From contig NZ_JAAFGZ010000006.1 of NCBI RefSeq assembly GCF_010365105.1, positions 1-64,000 on the forward strand: a stretch of 64,000 nt of DNA, read 5' to 3'. The stretch is from Polaromonas sp. Lineage in GTDB: Bacteria; Pseudomonadota; Gammaproteobacteria; Burkholderiales; Burkholderiaceae_C. Below are positions 54,627 to 62,940 of the stretch, piece after piece (the first letter of the stretch is position 1; the number at the start of each line of letters is the position of its first letter). Both the position numbers and the translations under genes were made by a program. The notes below the pieces were generated by a model. That model worked only from the letters and a program-made list of their open reading frames with translations. It made no database searches and had not been told where the DNA came from.

Positions 54627-55495
54627 ACCGTGCTGATGGCGTTGCCATGCGTATCGACTTCATAAGTCGTGACCTCGAACTTTTTCAGGGTGTTGGGACC
54701 GAAAGCCATCGTCAAGGGCACGTCGCCCGCATCGCGGCCGCGCGCCATCACCACGCGGCCGATGCGCGGCGTGTTGTGGCGTGCGTCAAAGGTGTACCAG
54801 CGGCCGCCCAGGAAGACCTCGAACCAGGCGCTGAAATCCATCGGGTAGGGCACCGGGGGAATGCCAATGTCGCCCAGATAGCCGGTGCAGTAGCGCGCCG
54901 GAATGTTCATGCAGCGGCACAGCGTCACCGCCAGGTGCGTGTAGTCGCGGCACACGCCGGTGCCTTCGCGCCAGCCTTCGACAGCGGTTCGCGTGGCGCG
55001 GGCGGCGTTGTAGTTGAAATGAATATGGTGGTGTACATAGTCGCAAATGGCCTGCACCCGCGCCCAGCCGGCCGGCGCCTGGCCGAACTGGTTCCAGGCA
55101 AACTGCAGCAATTCGCTGTCCACCTCGCAGTAGCGGCTGGGCAGCAGGAACTGCAGCGTGGCCGGCGGCAGTTCGGTCGGGTCATGCTGCCGGGCAGCCC
55201 AGTCCACCTCGTCGGGGAGGCCCGGGTCGCGGATGATGGATTCGCTGTGAAAGCGCACCTCGCCAACCCCGACCGGCGCATTGACGCGCCCGCACTGGTT
55301 GCCAAAAGCGTCCAGGTACTCGTCGGCCTGCAGCTGGGGTTCAATAAGCACCACCTCGGGCGCCAGCAGGTCGTCGCGCCGCGACGGATGCACATGCAGC
55401 ACATACACAAGCGCCATTGGCGACGCGATGGCTAACTGGATATCGAAACCAATTTTGATGTGCATGGCAGTGCTGCTTGAAAGGGGTTGAAGCAT
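54623..55495 (-). CDS. Transglutaminase-like family protein
   Basis: 290-residue cysteine protease-like protein with an N-terminal beta-rich domain and a transglutaminase fold: catalytic Cys in EGTGVCRDYTHLAVTLCRCMNIPARY. At the position where classical enzymes have D-x-H-A-W it reads MDFSAWFEVFLGGRWYTFDARHN, Ser instead of His; the next His (DARHN) might not be catalytic. I cannot tell whether this substitution is normal for its subfamily. ATG at 55465 (MHIKIGF) is an alternative start. Coupled with the N-formylglutamate amidohydrolase, so the pair could process peptides or gamma-glutamyl compounds (inference). Confidence 0.85.
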   Translation of the reverse strand: MLQPLSSSTAMHIKIGFDIQLAIASPMALVYVLHVHPSRRDDLLAPEVVLIEPQLQADEYLDAFGNQCGRVNAPVGVGEVRFHSESIIRDPGLPDEVDWAARQHDPTELPPATLQFLLPSRYCEVDSELLQFAWNQFGQAPAGWARVQAICDYVHHHIHFNYNAARATRTAVEGWREGTGVCRDYTHLAVTLCRCMNIPARYCTGYLGDIGIPPVPYPMDFSAWFEVFLGGRWYTFDARHNTPRIGRVVMARGRDAGDVPLTMAFGPNTLKKFEVTTYEVDTHGNAISTV

Positions 55496-55662
55496 AAGGA
55501 CCTGCTCCCGGTGGAGCTGGTCCAGGTGCTTGCAAGTATGGTGCCAGCCAGCAGTCCGGCGTATCGTCGCTGGCGCTGCACGGTTGTCGGAAACGAGCGA
55601 GTTTTGGGGCGGGAAATCACTGGCATGTGAGCAATGACCGATGAACGCTGGCAGCCGTTGCC

Positions 55663-55917
55663 ATGTTGGTGCATCACGGCCCGCATCAGAAAAGCAGCCA
55701 TCGACCAGATCGAGCCAGCGGCGCGGCGGACCAGGAACAGGGGGGAAATGCGATCAGCGCAGAATATGCTATGTTTTTAATAGCTGCTTGCGCCGTACAA
55801 ACCATCGGAATGCTCGCATTCGCCGTGCCGCCGGACCTTGGCCTTATTGCCGCTGCGGTGATGGCCATCGGTTTGTGGGTCATGGCGCGCCGGCAGCATG
55901 GGGAGTTTCGATCATGA
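55663..55917 (+). CDS. Small membrane protein, hypothetical
   Basis: 84-residue frame ending in FLIAACAVQTIGMLAFAVPPDLGLIAAAVMAIGLWVMARRQHG: two hydrophobic helices and a basic tail. MFLIAACAV at 55771 could be the start (48 residues). Its stop overlaps the start of the broken nitroreductase frame (ATGA), the kind of linkage expected in a once-functional operon. A dispersed element copy overlaps the coding region. Not recognised as a known family; it may not be real. Confidence 0.3.
   Translation: MLVHHGPHQKSSHRPDRASGAADQEQGGNAISAEYAMFLIAACAVQTIGMLAFAVPPDLGLIAAAVMAIGLWVMARRQHGEFRS
55768..55784 (+). repeat. Dispersed 17-bp palindromic element, copy 9
   Basis: GCTATGTTTTTAATAGC followed by TGCTTGCGCC, the same right flank as at 19375. 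Confidence 0.65.
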
Positions 55918-57120
55918 TCACCCGCAGACGTTTTGCCGCTTCAGCTCCCTTGCTGCTCGGCGGCCCCTGGGCGCTGCCCGGCTGCTCGCCCGACCCCGCA
56001 GCGCAGCGCTACGAGACAGTCGCGAGTCAAACCTGGCGCCTTGGCCGGCTGGAGGGTTTCGAAGGAGCCGCGCTTGGCCGGGAACTGGTTCGCTACGCCA
56101 CGCTCGCGCCTTCCAGCCACAACACGCAGTGCTGGAAATTCGCCCTCGATGACCAGAACAAGGCCATCACCCTCCTGCCCGACCTGTCGCGGCGATGCCC
56201 TGCGCGTGACGCTAACGCCCACCCGGGCTCAGGCTTCGCCTTTGTTCAAGGCGATGGCCCAGCGGCAATGCACCCGTGGCGACGACGATTCGACACCGCT
56301 GTCGAACGAAGAACTCGGCCTGTTGGAGCGCGCAGGCAGCTCTGGCGACACACGTTTGCTGCTGTTGACGGCTCAAGCCGCGATGGAACTAACGCTCGAC
56401 TACGTGGTCCAGGGCAACACGGCCCAGATGGCGGATGCTGCCTTCGTCAAGGAGCTCAAGGCCTGGATCCGCTTCAACGGCGCCGATGCGGCGCGCCTGC
56501 AAGACGGCTTGTACAGCGCGTCCTCAGGCAATCCGAACCTTCCTGCCTGGCTGGGCAATCTCGCGTTCGAACGGTTCTTCACGCCCAAGGGCGAGAACGA
56601 CAAGTACGTGCGGCAGATTCGAAGCTCCGCCGGCATCGCGGTGTTCGTCGGCGCCGCCGCCGACAAGGCGCACTGGATCGACGTGGGCCGCTGCTACGAA
56701 CGCTTTGCCCTGCAGGCCACGGCGCTGGGAATCAAAAACGCGTTCCTGAACCAGCCGGTCGAAGTGGCTTCGGTTCGGCCGCAGTTCGCCACCGCCATCG
56801 GGCGAGCCGGCCTGCGCGTCTGGTTGGGGCGTTGCCTGCAATGGCGCGTGGGTGCAGGCTGGATGGCGTTTGCCTTTTTCCCGCCCCTACCCCTGGCGCT
56901 GATGGCGGTGGTGAATTTCTTTTTGATTTTCCTGGTGGGCGGACCGTTGGGCGAGGAATTCGGCTGGCGCGGCTATGCGCTGGGCCATTTGCAGGATCGC
57001 CATGGCTGGCGCGTTGCCAGCCTGGTGCTGGGAGCCGCATGGGGTTGCGGCCGTGGTGGTCAGCCCCAGCCAATGTGCCGTCGTGGACTTCGTGCGGGCT
57101 GGATTCCCGGACGGCAGTGA
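55914..57120 (+). pseudogene. Scrambled Acg-type nitroreductase fused to CPBP protease fragment
   Basis: Frame one (55914-56200) starts MITRRRFAASAPLLLGGPW, a Tat-like RRRF signal, and runs to KFALDDQNKAITLLPDLSRRCPA. It then shifts: from about 56200 the next frame reads ALRVTLTPTRAQASPLF, MAQRQCTRGDDDSTPLSNEELGLLE, DYVVQGNTAQMADAAF and AGIAVFVGAAADKAHWI (Acg-like nitroreductase, Tat-exported family). About 60-70 residues appear missing at the junction. Downstream of AIGRAGLRVWLGR it becomes part of a CPBP/CAAX membrane protease: LVGGPLGEEFGWRGYALG, then is broken again after VLGAAWG. Thus two different genes joined by deletions; not functional. Confidence 0.75.
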
Positions 57121-57148
57121 ATCAGTTGGAGCAGGTGTGCGCGTATTT

Positions 57149-57445
57149 TTACCTGCTCGAATCCGTGCTGGCTTGTCGCTGGCCGGTTCCCTGGCCATAA
57201 ACCAGCTTCATCGCCAGAATCGCCACGGCCAGCACCAGTGTGACGGTGTTGGCAATCATCATCGGCCAGGAGCCGAGCAGCCAGCCGTAAGCCAGCCACA
57301 GCGCCACGCCAGCGGTGAACACGCTGTACATCCCCAGTGACACGCCGCTGACATCGCGCGTGCGAAAGCTCAGCCAGGCCTGCGGCAGGAAGCTCGCGGT
57401 GGTCAAAAAGGCCGCCACCGAGCCGACAAGGTCGGTCAGGCTCAC
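57149..57445 (-). CDS. SemiSWEET-family sugar transporter
   Basis: 98-residue protein with three membrane helices and the PQ-loop motif: VGSVAAFLTTASFLPQAWLSFRTRDVSGVSLGMYSVFTAGVALWLAYGWLLG (FLPQ, VSGVSL). SemiSWEETs are half-size, homodimeric facilitators for sugars. GTG start at 57445 overlaps the dacB stop (GTGA), so they are probably translated together. The long open frame to 57838 is a dacB shadow. Confidence 0.88.
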   Translation of the reverse strand: MSLTDLVGSVAAFLTTASFLPQAWLSFRTRDVSGVSLGMYSVFTAGVALWLAYGWLLGSWPMMIANTVTLVLAVAILAMKLVYGQGTGQRQASTDSSR

Positions 57446-58971
57446 CGGCTGCCTTCCTTCACGGCCCAGTCCACCAGCGCTTCGAGCGCCGGCCGTGCCG
57501 CCGGTGCGTTCGGGTGGTTGATGATGCCGACCACCACCAGGCGCCGGCCGCTGGGCGTATGGACATAGCCGGCCAGTGCGGTGGCGTCCCGCAGCGTGCC
57601 CGATTTCAGGTGCGCCCAGCCCTGCGACACCTGCGAACGGCTGCGCTTGAGCGTGCCATCGACGCCGGTGATCGGCAGCGACGCCATCAGCTCGGGCATG
57701 GCGCCCGACACATACGCGGTCTGCAGCATGCGCGCCAGGCCTTGCGGCGTAACGCGCTCCAGCCGCGACAGGCCCGAGCCGTTGTCCAGCACCGGCACAT
57801 CCGCCCCGCCGTTCTGCGCGCCGAAGCGCGCCAGCCACCAGCCGCGCACCGCCTCGCGCGACGCCTCGTTGCTCGCGCCGCCGGGGCGCTGCAGGCTGAG
57901 CGTCAGGAACAGCTGCTGTGCCATCACGTTGTTGCTGAACTTGTTGATGTCGCGGATCACCTCGGCCAGCGAGGGCGATTCCATTTCAAACGCCGGCTTC
58001 AGGCCGGACGGCGTTGCGCCCTCGCGCACCCGGCCGTCCAGCGTGCCGCCCATTTCCCGCCACAGCCCGGCAATTGCCCGTCCGACATAGCGGGCCGGGT
58101 CGGGGTAGGCAATGGCCCAGGACTTTTCGCCGCAGGCCACCGGATAGCTCCCGGCAAACGCCAGGCGCAGCGGGTCGGCCAGGTCGGGCTGCAACTGCGC
58201 CCGGTAGTCGCCGCAGTCGCCCAGCGTGGACCGGCCGTTGCTGCCCGCCGACAGCGGCACGCTGGCCTGCATCTGCACGCCGGCCAATGGCGGGTCGTAG
58301 CGGATGCTGGCGCTGCCATTGCCCGGATTCGGCACAAAGGTCATCACCACCGACTTGTAGTTCACCAGCAGGGCGTCGGGCTGGACGTTGTACGGGCGCA
58401 GCGCCTCGCCGTCAAAGTCACCCGGGTTTTGCGTGGACGCGGCAAAGGCGCTGCGGTCAAGCACGATGTCGCCGCTGATGGTCTTGATGCCCAGGCCCTG
58501 CACCCGGCGCAGCAGCAGCCACAGCCGCTCCATCACCAGCTTGGGGTCGCCCCCGCCCTGGATGACCAGGTTGCCGTTCAGCACGCCATCGGCAATCGGG
58601 CCGTCGGCATAAACCGGCGTGGTCCAGGTGTAGGCCGGGCCTAGCAGTTCCAGTCCGGCATAGGTCGTGACCAGCTTCATGACCGATGCCGGATTCATGG
58701 CGTTGCCGGCGCGGTAGCTGAGCAGGGGCGCGGCCTTGCCGTTGAGGGCCGGCGCGGCATCAACGACCACGGCGGCAAAGGCTTCGCGCGGCACCTTGGC
58801 GCGTGCCAGCAGGGCTTCGACTTCGGGCGGCAGGGTTTGGGCGCCGGCATTCAAGCCGATCAGCGCTACCAGCCCGGCCAACAGGCCTTGGGTCAGGCGG
58901 GCATAGCAGACGGGGTGGGCGCGGGAGCGAGCAGTCGCACTGCGGGACAGGAAAGAAAAAAGCATCCGCAA
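57442..58971 (-). CDS. dacB: D-Ala-D-Ala carboxypeptidase/endopeptidase (PBP4)
   Basis: 509-residue penicillin-binding protein of the PBP4 (peptidase S13) class. Signal peptide near residues 20-45 (LLAGLVALIGLNAGAQ), nucleophile SVMK in NPASVMKLVTTYAGLE, SNN in INKFSNNVMAQQLF, and KTG-equivalent KSG in HLKSGTLRDATALAGYV. Acts in the periplasm to trim or open peptidoglycan cross-links. Normal length for PBP4. Followed by SemiSWEET with overlapping stop/start. Confidence 0.95.
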   Translation of the reverse strand: MRMLFSFLSRSATARSRAHPVCYARLTQGLLAGLVALIGLNAGAQTLPPEVEALLARAKVPREAFAAVVVDAAPALNGKAAPLLSYRAGNAMNPASVMKLVTTYAGLELLGPAYTWTTPVYADGPIADGVLNGNLVIQGGGDPKLVMERLWLLLRRVQGLGIKTISGDIVLDRSAFAASTQNPGDFDGEALRPYNVQPDALLVNYKSVVMTFVPNPGNGSASIRYDPPLAGVQMQASVPLSAGSNGRSTLGDCGDYRAQLQPDLADPLRLAFAGSYPVACGEKSWAIAYPDPARYVGRAIAGLWREMGGTLDGRVREGATPSGLKPAFEMESPSLAEVIRDINKFSNNVMAQQLFLTLSLQRPGGASNEASREAVRGWWLARFGAQNGGADVPVLDNGSGLSRLERVTPQGLARMLQTAYVSGAMPELMASLPITGVDGTLKRSRSQVSQGWAHLKSGTLRDATALAGYVHTPSGRRLVVVGIINHPNAPAARPALEALVDWAVKEGSR

Positions 58972-59144
58972 TTCTCGTACCGTCCTGCCGCGTTATGGCT
59001 TGGGTGCAAAAAATAAGGGGGTTCAATTCGGGCGCCCGTGAACCGTCCCAGAGGTTTCAATCTGCACCCAGCCTGTCAGCCGGGCGCGCCCAAAGCCCAC
59101 GACGACAGGAAAACGCTGCGCCTTGATGCCGTCTTCAAGTCCCT

Positions 59145-59639
59145 TTACGCGCCACCCTGCTCGAACTGTTGGCGCAGCGTTTCAACGCGCTTGCGGTTCA
59201 CGCCCATGTCGCCCTTGCCCAACCGGCTTGCCGAGCGCACCTGGATCACGCCTGCCGGCTCGTCGAGCATGAACTCCAGATCATCGGTAAACCCCAGCCA
59301 TGGGGTCTTGCACTGCGCGTAGAGGTAAGCCGGCTCGCGGGTGACCATGGTGGTGCGCGGCATGTTGCCGACGATGCCTGCAAGCCGTGCCATTGCGGCC
59401 TTGCCGTCGCCGGTGTAACTCAGCGGCGCCACCTCGGCATCAACGCGCTGCGGGTTCTCAAGGTAGAGCGCTGCCTGGCTTGACACGCTGTTGGGCGTGA
59501 GCGACGGCGGCTTGAGCCTGTGCTGGCGCACGCCAAGATCCGTCGGCGTCTGGCCCGCCAAAAATCCAAGCTGCCCCGCCCCCAGCAGCAAAACGGCCAA
59601 TGTCACGAGCAGAACTGCGATGTAGCCAATAATTTTCAT
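59145..59639 (-). CDS. DUF1499 family protein
   Basis: 164-residue protein with an N-terminal helix (MKIIGYIAVLLVTLAVLLLGAGQLGFL) and the DUF1499 domain: PNSVSSQAAL, TMVTREPAYLYAQCKTPWLGFTDDLEFMLDEPAGVIQVRSASRLGKGDMGVNRKRVETLRQQF. The domain has no known function. Start at ATG 59639; the longer frame from 59825 is not supported. Confidence 0.88.
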   Translation of the reverse strand: MKIIGYIAVLLVTLAVLLLGAGQLGFLAGQTPTDLGVRQHRLKPPSLTPNSVSSQAALYLENPQRVDAEVAPLSYTGDGKAAMARLAGIVGNMPRTTMVTREPAYLYAQCKTPWLGFTDDLEFMLDEPAGVIQVRSASRLGKGDMGVNRKRVETLRQQFEQGGA

Positions 59640-59872
59640 GGGGGGTCTTTTTCTTGCGTAGCGGCTGGATTGTGCTTGCCGCTGCGGTAGCGCGCACTGA
59701 GCCTGATGGTGGGAGCCAGGGACTGCCAGCTTAGGGATGATGGCGCTGAAAGCCCAGCGAAAAAAGTACAGTGCCATTATGGGCTGCCCGGTAGCGCAAG
59801 CAGCCAGGCTGGATAATCGCGGCACCAGGACTGGGGGTTGTTGCGTGCATTGACGGTCGCATGCCGCCAGAA

Positions 59873-59889
59873 ACTATGAAATTAATAGC
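59873..59889 (+). repeat. Dispersed 17-bp palindromic element, copy 10
   Basis: ACTATGAAATTAATAGC followed by TGAAAGTGCCC and a hairpin-like GGGCAAGAGCCC, ending two bases before the tsaB ribosome-binding region. Only the first base deviates from the core. Confidence 0.6.
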
Positions 59890-59927
59890 TGAAAGTGCCC
59901 TGCTCTCATGGGCAAGAGCCCGATTTG

Positions 59928-60725
59928 ATGCCTAAACCTCTTAAATTCCTCGCGTTTGACACCAGCACCGACCGCCTGTCGATTGCCGTGACCGACGGCG
60001 CGCGCGTCTGGCAGCACAGCGGCCCGGGCGGCGCGCAGGCCTCAACCACCCTGATCCCGGCGATCATGGCGTTGCTGGCCGAGTCCGGCATGGCGCTGGG
60101 CGCGCTGGACGCGATTGCCTTTGGCCGGGGGCCGGGCTCGTTCACCGGGCTGCGCACCGCCTGCGCGGTGGCGCAGGGGCTGGCCTTTGGCGCCAACCAC
60201 GGCGCGGGCATTCCGGTGCTGCCCATCGACACGCTGATGGCTGTAGCCGAGGAGGCGCGCTTTCAGCGCCACGGGGCGATGGCGGAAAGTGACGCCCCCC
60301 TGAGCATCCTGGCGCTGCTCGATGCCCGCATGGACGAGATGTATGTGCAGCGCTGTGAATTCAGCGGCGGCTCGTGCACGTCCGTGAAGGGCTGCGAGTT
60401 GATCCGGCCTGAAAACATGGTGCCTGGCACGGCGCCGCAGTTGCTGGCCGGCAATGTGTTCGCCGTGTATGCCGGCCGGTTGCCCGCAGACCTGGCCGCG
60501 CTGGACTGCATTGAGGCCTATCCGACCGCCACCGCGCTGCTGCGCCTGGCGCCCGCACTGGCCGCCGCCGGGCAATGCATCGATGCCGCGCAGGCCCTGC
60601 CGCTGTATGTGCGCGACAAGGTTGCCCAGACCACCGACGAGCGCGCCCGGACCAAGGCTGACGCCCTGGCCGCGTCGCTTGTTCCAGCGGCCCCGGCCGC
60701 ACCCGTGATTCCGCTGCAAAGCTGA
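59928..60725 (+). CDS. tsaB: tRNA threonylcarbamoyladenosine biosynthesis protein TsaB
   Basis: 265-residue TsaB, which scaffolds TsaD in the transfer of the threonylcarbamoyl group to tRNA A37. LAFDTSTDRLSIAVTD, DAIAFGRGPGSFTGLRTACAVAQGLAF (the typical TsaB GPGSFTGLR) and LALLDARMDEMYVQRC. MPKPLKFLAF at 59928 chosen over 59895. Same strand as rimI (12-base gap), a normal tsaB-rimI pairing. Works with the sua5-type synthase at 35131 in the same modification. Confidence 0.96.
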   Translation: MPKPLKFLAFDTSTDRLSIAVTDGARVWQHSGPGGAQASTTLIPAIMALLAESGMALGALDAIAFGRGPGSFTGLRTACAVAQGLAFGANHGAGIPVLPIDTLMAVAEEARFQRHGAMAESDAPLSILALLDARMDEMYVQRCEFSGGSCTSVKGCELIRPENMVPGTAPQLLAGNVFAVYAGRLPADLAALDCIEAYPTATALLRLAPALAAAGQCIDAAQALPLYVRDKVAQTTDERARTKADALAASLVPAAPAAPVIPLQS

Positions 60726-60737
60726 CAGGCCCTGCGC

Positions 60738-61232
60738 ATGAACGCCGCTCTTCAGCCCTTCCAGCCGCTCGAAGCCCGCTTCGAAGCCATGACGCACGCC
60801 TGGCTGCCGGCAGTGCTGCAGGCCGAGCACAGCGCCTATCTGCATCCGTGGAGCGAGCGCAATTTCCTCGATTCGCTGCACGCCGGCTACCAGGCGCAAC
60901 TGCTGGCCGCCGGCCCGGCGGACAGGCCCGAGTTGCTGGGTTATTTTGTTGCCATGAAGGGTGTGGATGAGGTGCATCTGCTCAACATCACGGTGGCGCC
61001 CGCCTGCCAGCGCCAGGGCTGGGCGCGGGTGATGCTGGATGCGCTCTCCGTCTGGTCGCGCGGGCAGGGCGCGCAGTGGCTGTGGCTGGAAGTGCGCGTC
61101 AGCAATGCGCGCGCCCGGGCGGTGTACGAAAGTCATGGCTTTCGCCATGTCGGCACGCGGCGCAACTATTACCCGGCCAGCGCGGCATTGCCCCGGGGCG
61201 AGGACGCCATCGTCATGAGCCTGAAATTGTGA
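60738..61232 (+). CDS. rimI: Ribosomal protein S18 alanine N-acetyltransferase
   Basis: 164-residue GNAT acetyltransferase. Catalytic and CoA-binding features: LLNITVAPACQRQGWARVMLDAL (motif A), LWLEVRVSNARARAVYESHGFRHVGTRRNYYPA, which is the RimI-type C-terminus with N-AR-AR-Y and RRNYY. It follows tsaB directly. GTG-type start of the next frame overlaps its stop (61229-61232). Confidence 0.94.
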   Translation: MNAALQPFQPLEARFEAMTHAWLPAVLQAEHSAYLHPWSERNFLDSLHAGYQAQLLAAGPADRPELLGYFVAMKGVDEVHLLNITVAPACQRQGWARVMLDALSVWSRGQGAQWLWLEVRVSNARARAVYESHGFRHVGTRRNYYPASAALPRGEDAIVMSLKL

Positions 61233-61255
61233 ATCCTGATGAAAATCCGTCCCCC

Positions 61256-62056
61256 ATGCGCCTGAACCTCGACAAGCGCCAGCGCGCCATGCTGCATGAA
61301 ATGGGCGTGCGCGTCTGGCAGCCCCTGGCGCCGGTGGCCGACCTGTCGCCTGCTATTGAAGTGATAGCTGTAAGTGCAGGACAGAAAAGCGGAAAGGCCG
61401 GTTTTGGGCAAAATTTCCAGGCCGACAGGACAGTGGCGGCTGCTGCACCTCTGGCGCCGGCCTTCCGGCAGGATGCGCCGCCGCCCAGGCCCGCCCGCGC
61501 TACCCCACCGGTGCCGCCACCAGCGCCGTCGCCGTCCGGCCACGCCGCCGAGGTCAGCGACCAGCCCGGCTGGCGCCTGGGCCAGGCGCAGCACCTGTAT
61601 GCCGACACCGCGCGGTCAGGCGGCGCGCGCTGGCTGGTGCTGGCGCAGTCGCCGCCGGCCGCGCTGCAGGTCCCGGCTTTCGACGGCGATGCCGGCCGGC
61701 TGCTCGACAACATGCTGCGAGCCGCCCGGCTGCACCAGGACGCCGGCGTCGTGCTGTTCGCGCCGCTGGTACGCCAGACCATTTCCGGGGCCATGGACGA
61801 ATTTTTGGCCGCTATGGCCGACCTGGTCGCGCAGGCGCGGCCCGACATCGTACTGGTCATGGGCAGGCTGGCGGCGCAGGCGCTGCTGGCGTCCAGCGAG
61901 CCCTTCGGCACCTTGCGCGGCCGGCCGCATGCGCTGCACGGCTGCACCACCGTGGTGACGCATGACGCGCCCTACCTGCTGCGCTGCCCGCAGGACAAGG
62001 CCAAGGCCTGGGACGACCTGTGCCTGGCCATGGGCCTGGCGGCCGGTGCCGGGTGA
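61256..62056 (+). CDS. Uracil-DNA glycosylase-superfamily-like protein
   Basis: 266-residue protein with a low-complexity Pro/Ala-rich linker (PPPRPARATPPVPPPAPSPSG; residues about 75-95) and a C-terminal domain that looks like the UDG superfamily fold: WLVLAQSPPAAL, LLDNMLRAARL, PLVRQTIS, PDIVLVMGRLAAQALLASSEPFGTLRGRPHALHGCTTVVTHDAPYLLRCPQDKAKAWDDL. In type-4 UDG the LGxxAA and TxHPAxLLR motifs are similar; here THDAPYLLR replaces them. The catalytic water-activating motif is not recognised, so activity is uncertain. Start could be GTG 61229 (overlapping rimI stop) or ATG 61256; I chose the ATG. An in-frame copy of the dispersed element lies near the N-terminus. Confidence 0.7.
   Translation: MRLNLDKRQRAMLHEMGVRVWQPLAPVADLSPAIEVIAVSAGQKSGKAGFGQNFQADRTVAAAAPLAPAFRQDAPPPRPARATPPVPPPAPSPSGHAAEVSDQPGWRLGQAQHLYADTARSGGARWLVLAQSPPAALQVPAFDGDAGRLLDNMLRAARLHQDAGVVLFAPLVRQTISGAMDEFLAAMADLVAQARPDIVLVMGRLAAQALLASSEPFGTLRGRPHALHGCTTVVTHDAPYLLRCPQDKAKAWDDLCLAMGLAAGAG
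61352..61368 (+). repeat. Dispersed 17-bp palindromic element, copy 11, inside UDG-like gene
   Basis: GCTATTGAAGTGATAGC, in frame, encoding AIEVIA, followed by TGTAAGTGCAGG. Confidence 0.65.
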
Positions 62057-62080
62057 TGGCGCGCTTCTTACAATCAGCCC

Positions 62081-62908
62081 ATGACCTTTTTTCTTGACAT
62101 GCTCGGCGCCGCAGAGCGCCAGAACCAGTCCATGCTGTGCGTCGGGCTGGACCCGGACCCGGCCCGGTTTCCCGGAAAACTCAAGGGCGACGCCCGCCGG
62201 ATCTACGACTTTTGCGCCGCCATCGTCGATGCCACCGCCGACCTGGTGATTTCCTTCAAGCCGCAGATCGCCTACTTTGCCGCGCACCGCGCCGAAGACC
62301 AGCTCGAACGCCTGATGGCGCACCTGCGCCGCACCGCACCGCAGGTGCCCGTCATCCTGGACGCCAAGCGCGGCGACATCGGCAGCACCGCCGAGCAGTA
62401 CGCCATCGAGGCCTTCGAGCGCTACGGCGCCGACGCCGTCACGCTGTCGCCCTTCATGGGTTTTGACTCGGTGGCGCCCTACCTGAAGTACCACGGCAAG
62501 GGCGCCTTTTTGCTGTGCCGCACGTCCAACCCCGGCGGCGACGACCTGCAAAGCCAGCGGCTGGCGTCGGTCGACGGCCAGCCGCTGCTCTACGAGCACA
62601 TCGCCCGCCTGGCGCAGGGCCCGTGGAACCTCAACGGCCAGCTCGGGCTGGTGGTGGGCGCGACCTATCCGGCGGAAATCGAAAAGGTCCGCGCCGTGGC
62701 GCCCTGGCTGCCGCTGCTGATCCCCGGCGTGGGCGCGCAGGGCGGCGACGCCGTGGCCACGGTCAGGGCTGGCTGGCGGCCGGACGCGCCGATCATCGTC
62801 AACTCGTCGCGGGCCATTATTTACGCGTCATCGGGCGACGATTTTGCCAAAGCCGCGCGGCGTGAAGCGCTGAAGACGCGCGATGTGCTGAAGGCCGCCC
62901 GCGGCTGA
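62081..62908 (+). CDS. pyrF: Orotidine 5'-phosphate decarboxylase
   Basis: 275-residue type 2 PyrF, last enzyme of UMP synthesis. [13 protein letters not shown], the active-site [15 protein letters not shown] (catalytic Lys and Asp), [15 protein letters not shown] and [16 protein letters not shown], with RAIIYAS at the C-terminus. 24 bases after the UDG-like gene. Typical length for the long betaproteobacterial form. Confidence 0.97.
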   Translation: MTFFLDMLGAAERQNQSMLCVGLDPDPARFPGKLKGDARRIYDFCAAIVDATADLVISFKPQIAYFAAHRAEDQLERLMAHLRRTAPQVPVILDAKRGDIGSTAEQYAIEAFERYGADAVTLSPFMGFDSVAPYLKYHGKGAFLLCRTSNPGGDDLQSQRLASVDGQPLLYEHIARLAQGPWNLNGQLGLVVGATYPAEIEKVRAVAPWLPLLIPGVGAQGGDAVATVRAGWRPDAPIIVNSSRAIIYASSGDDFAKAARREALKTRDVLKAARG

Positions 62909-62940
62909 ACGCCGGCGTGGCGTCCCAGCGTCTGGCTGTC

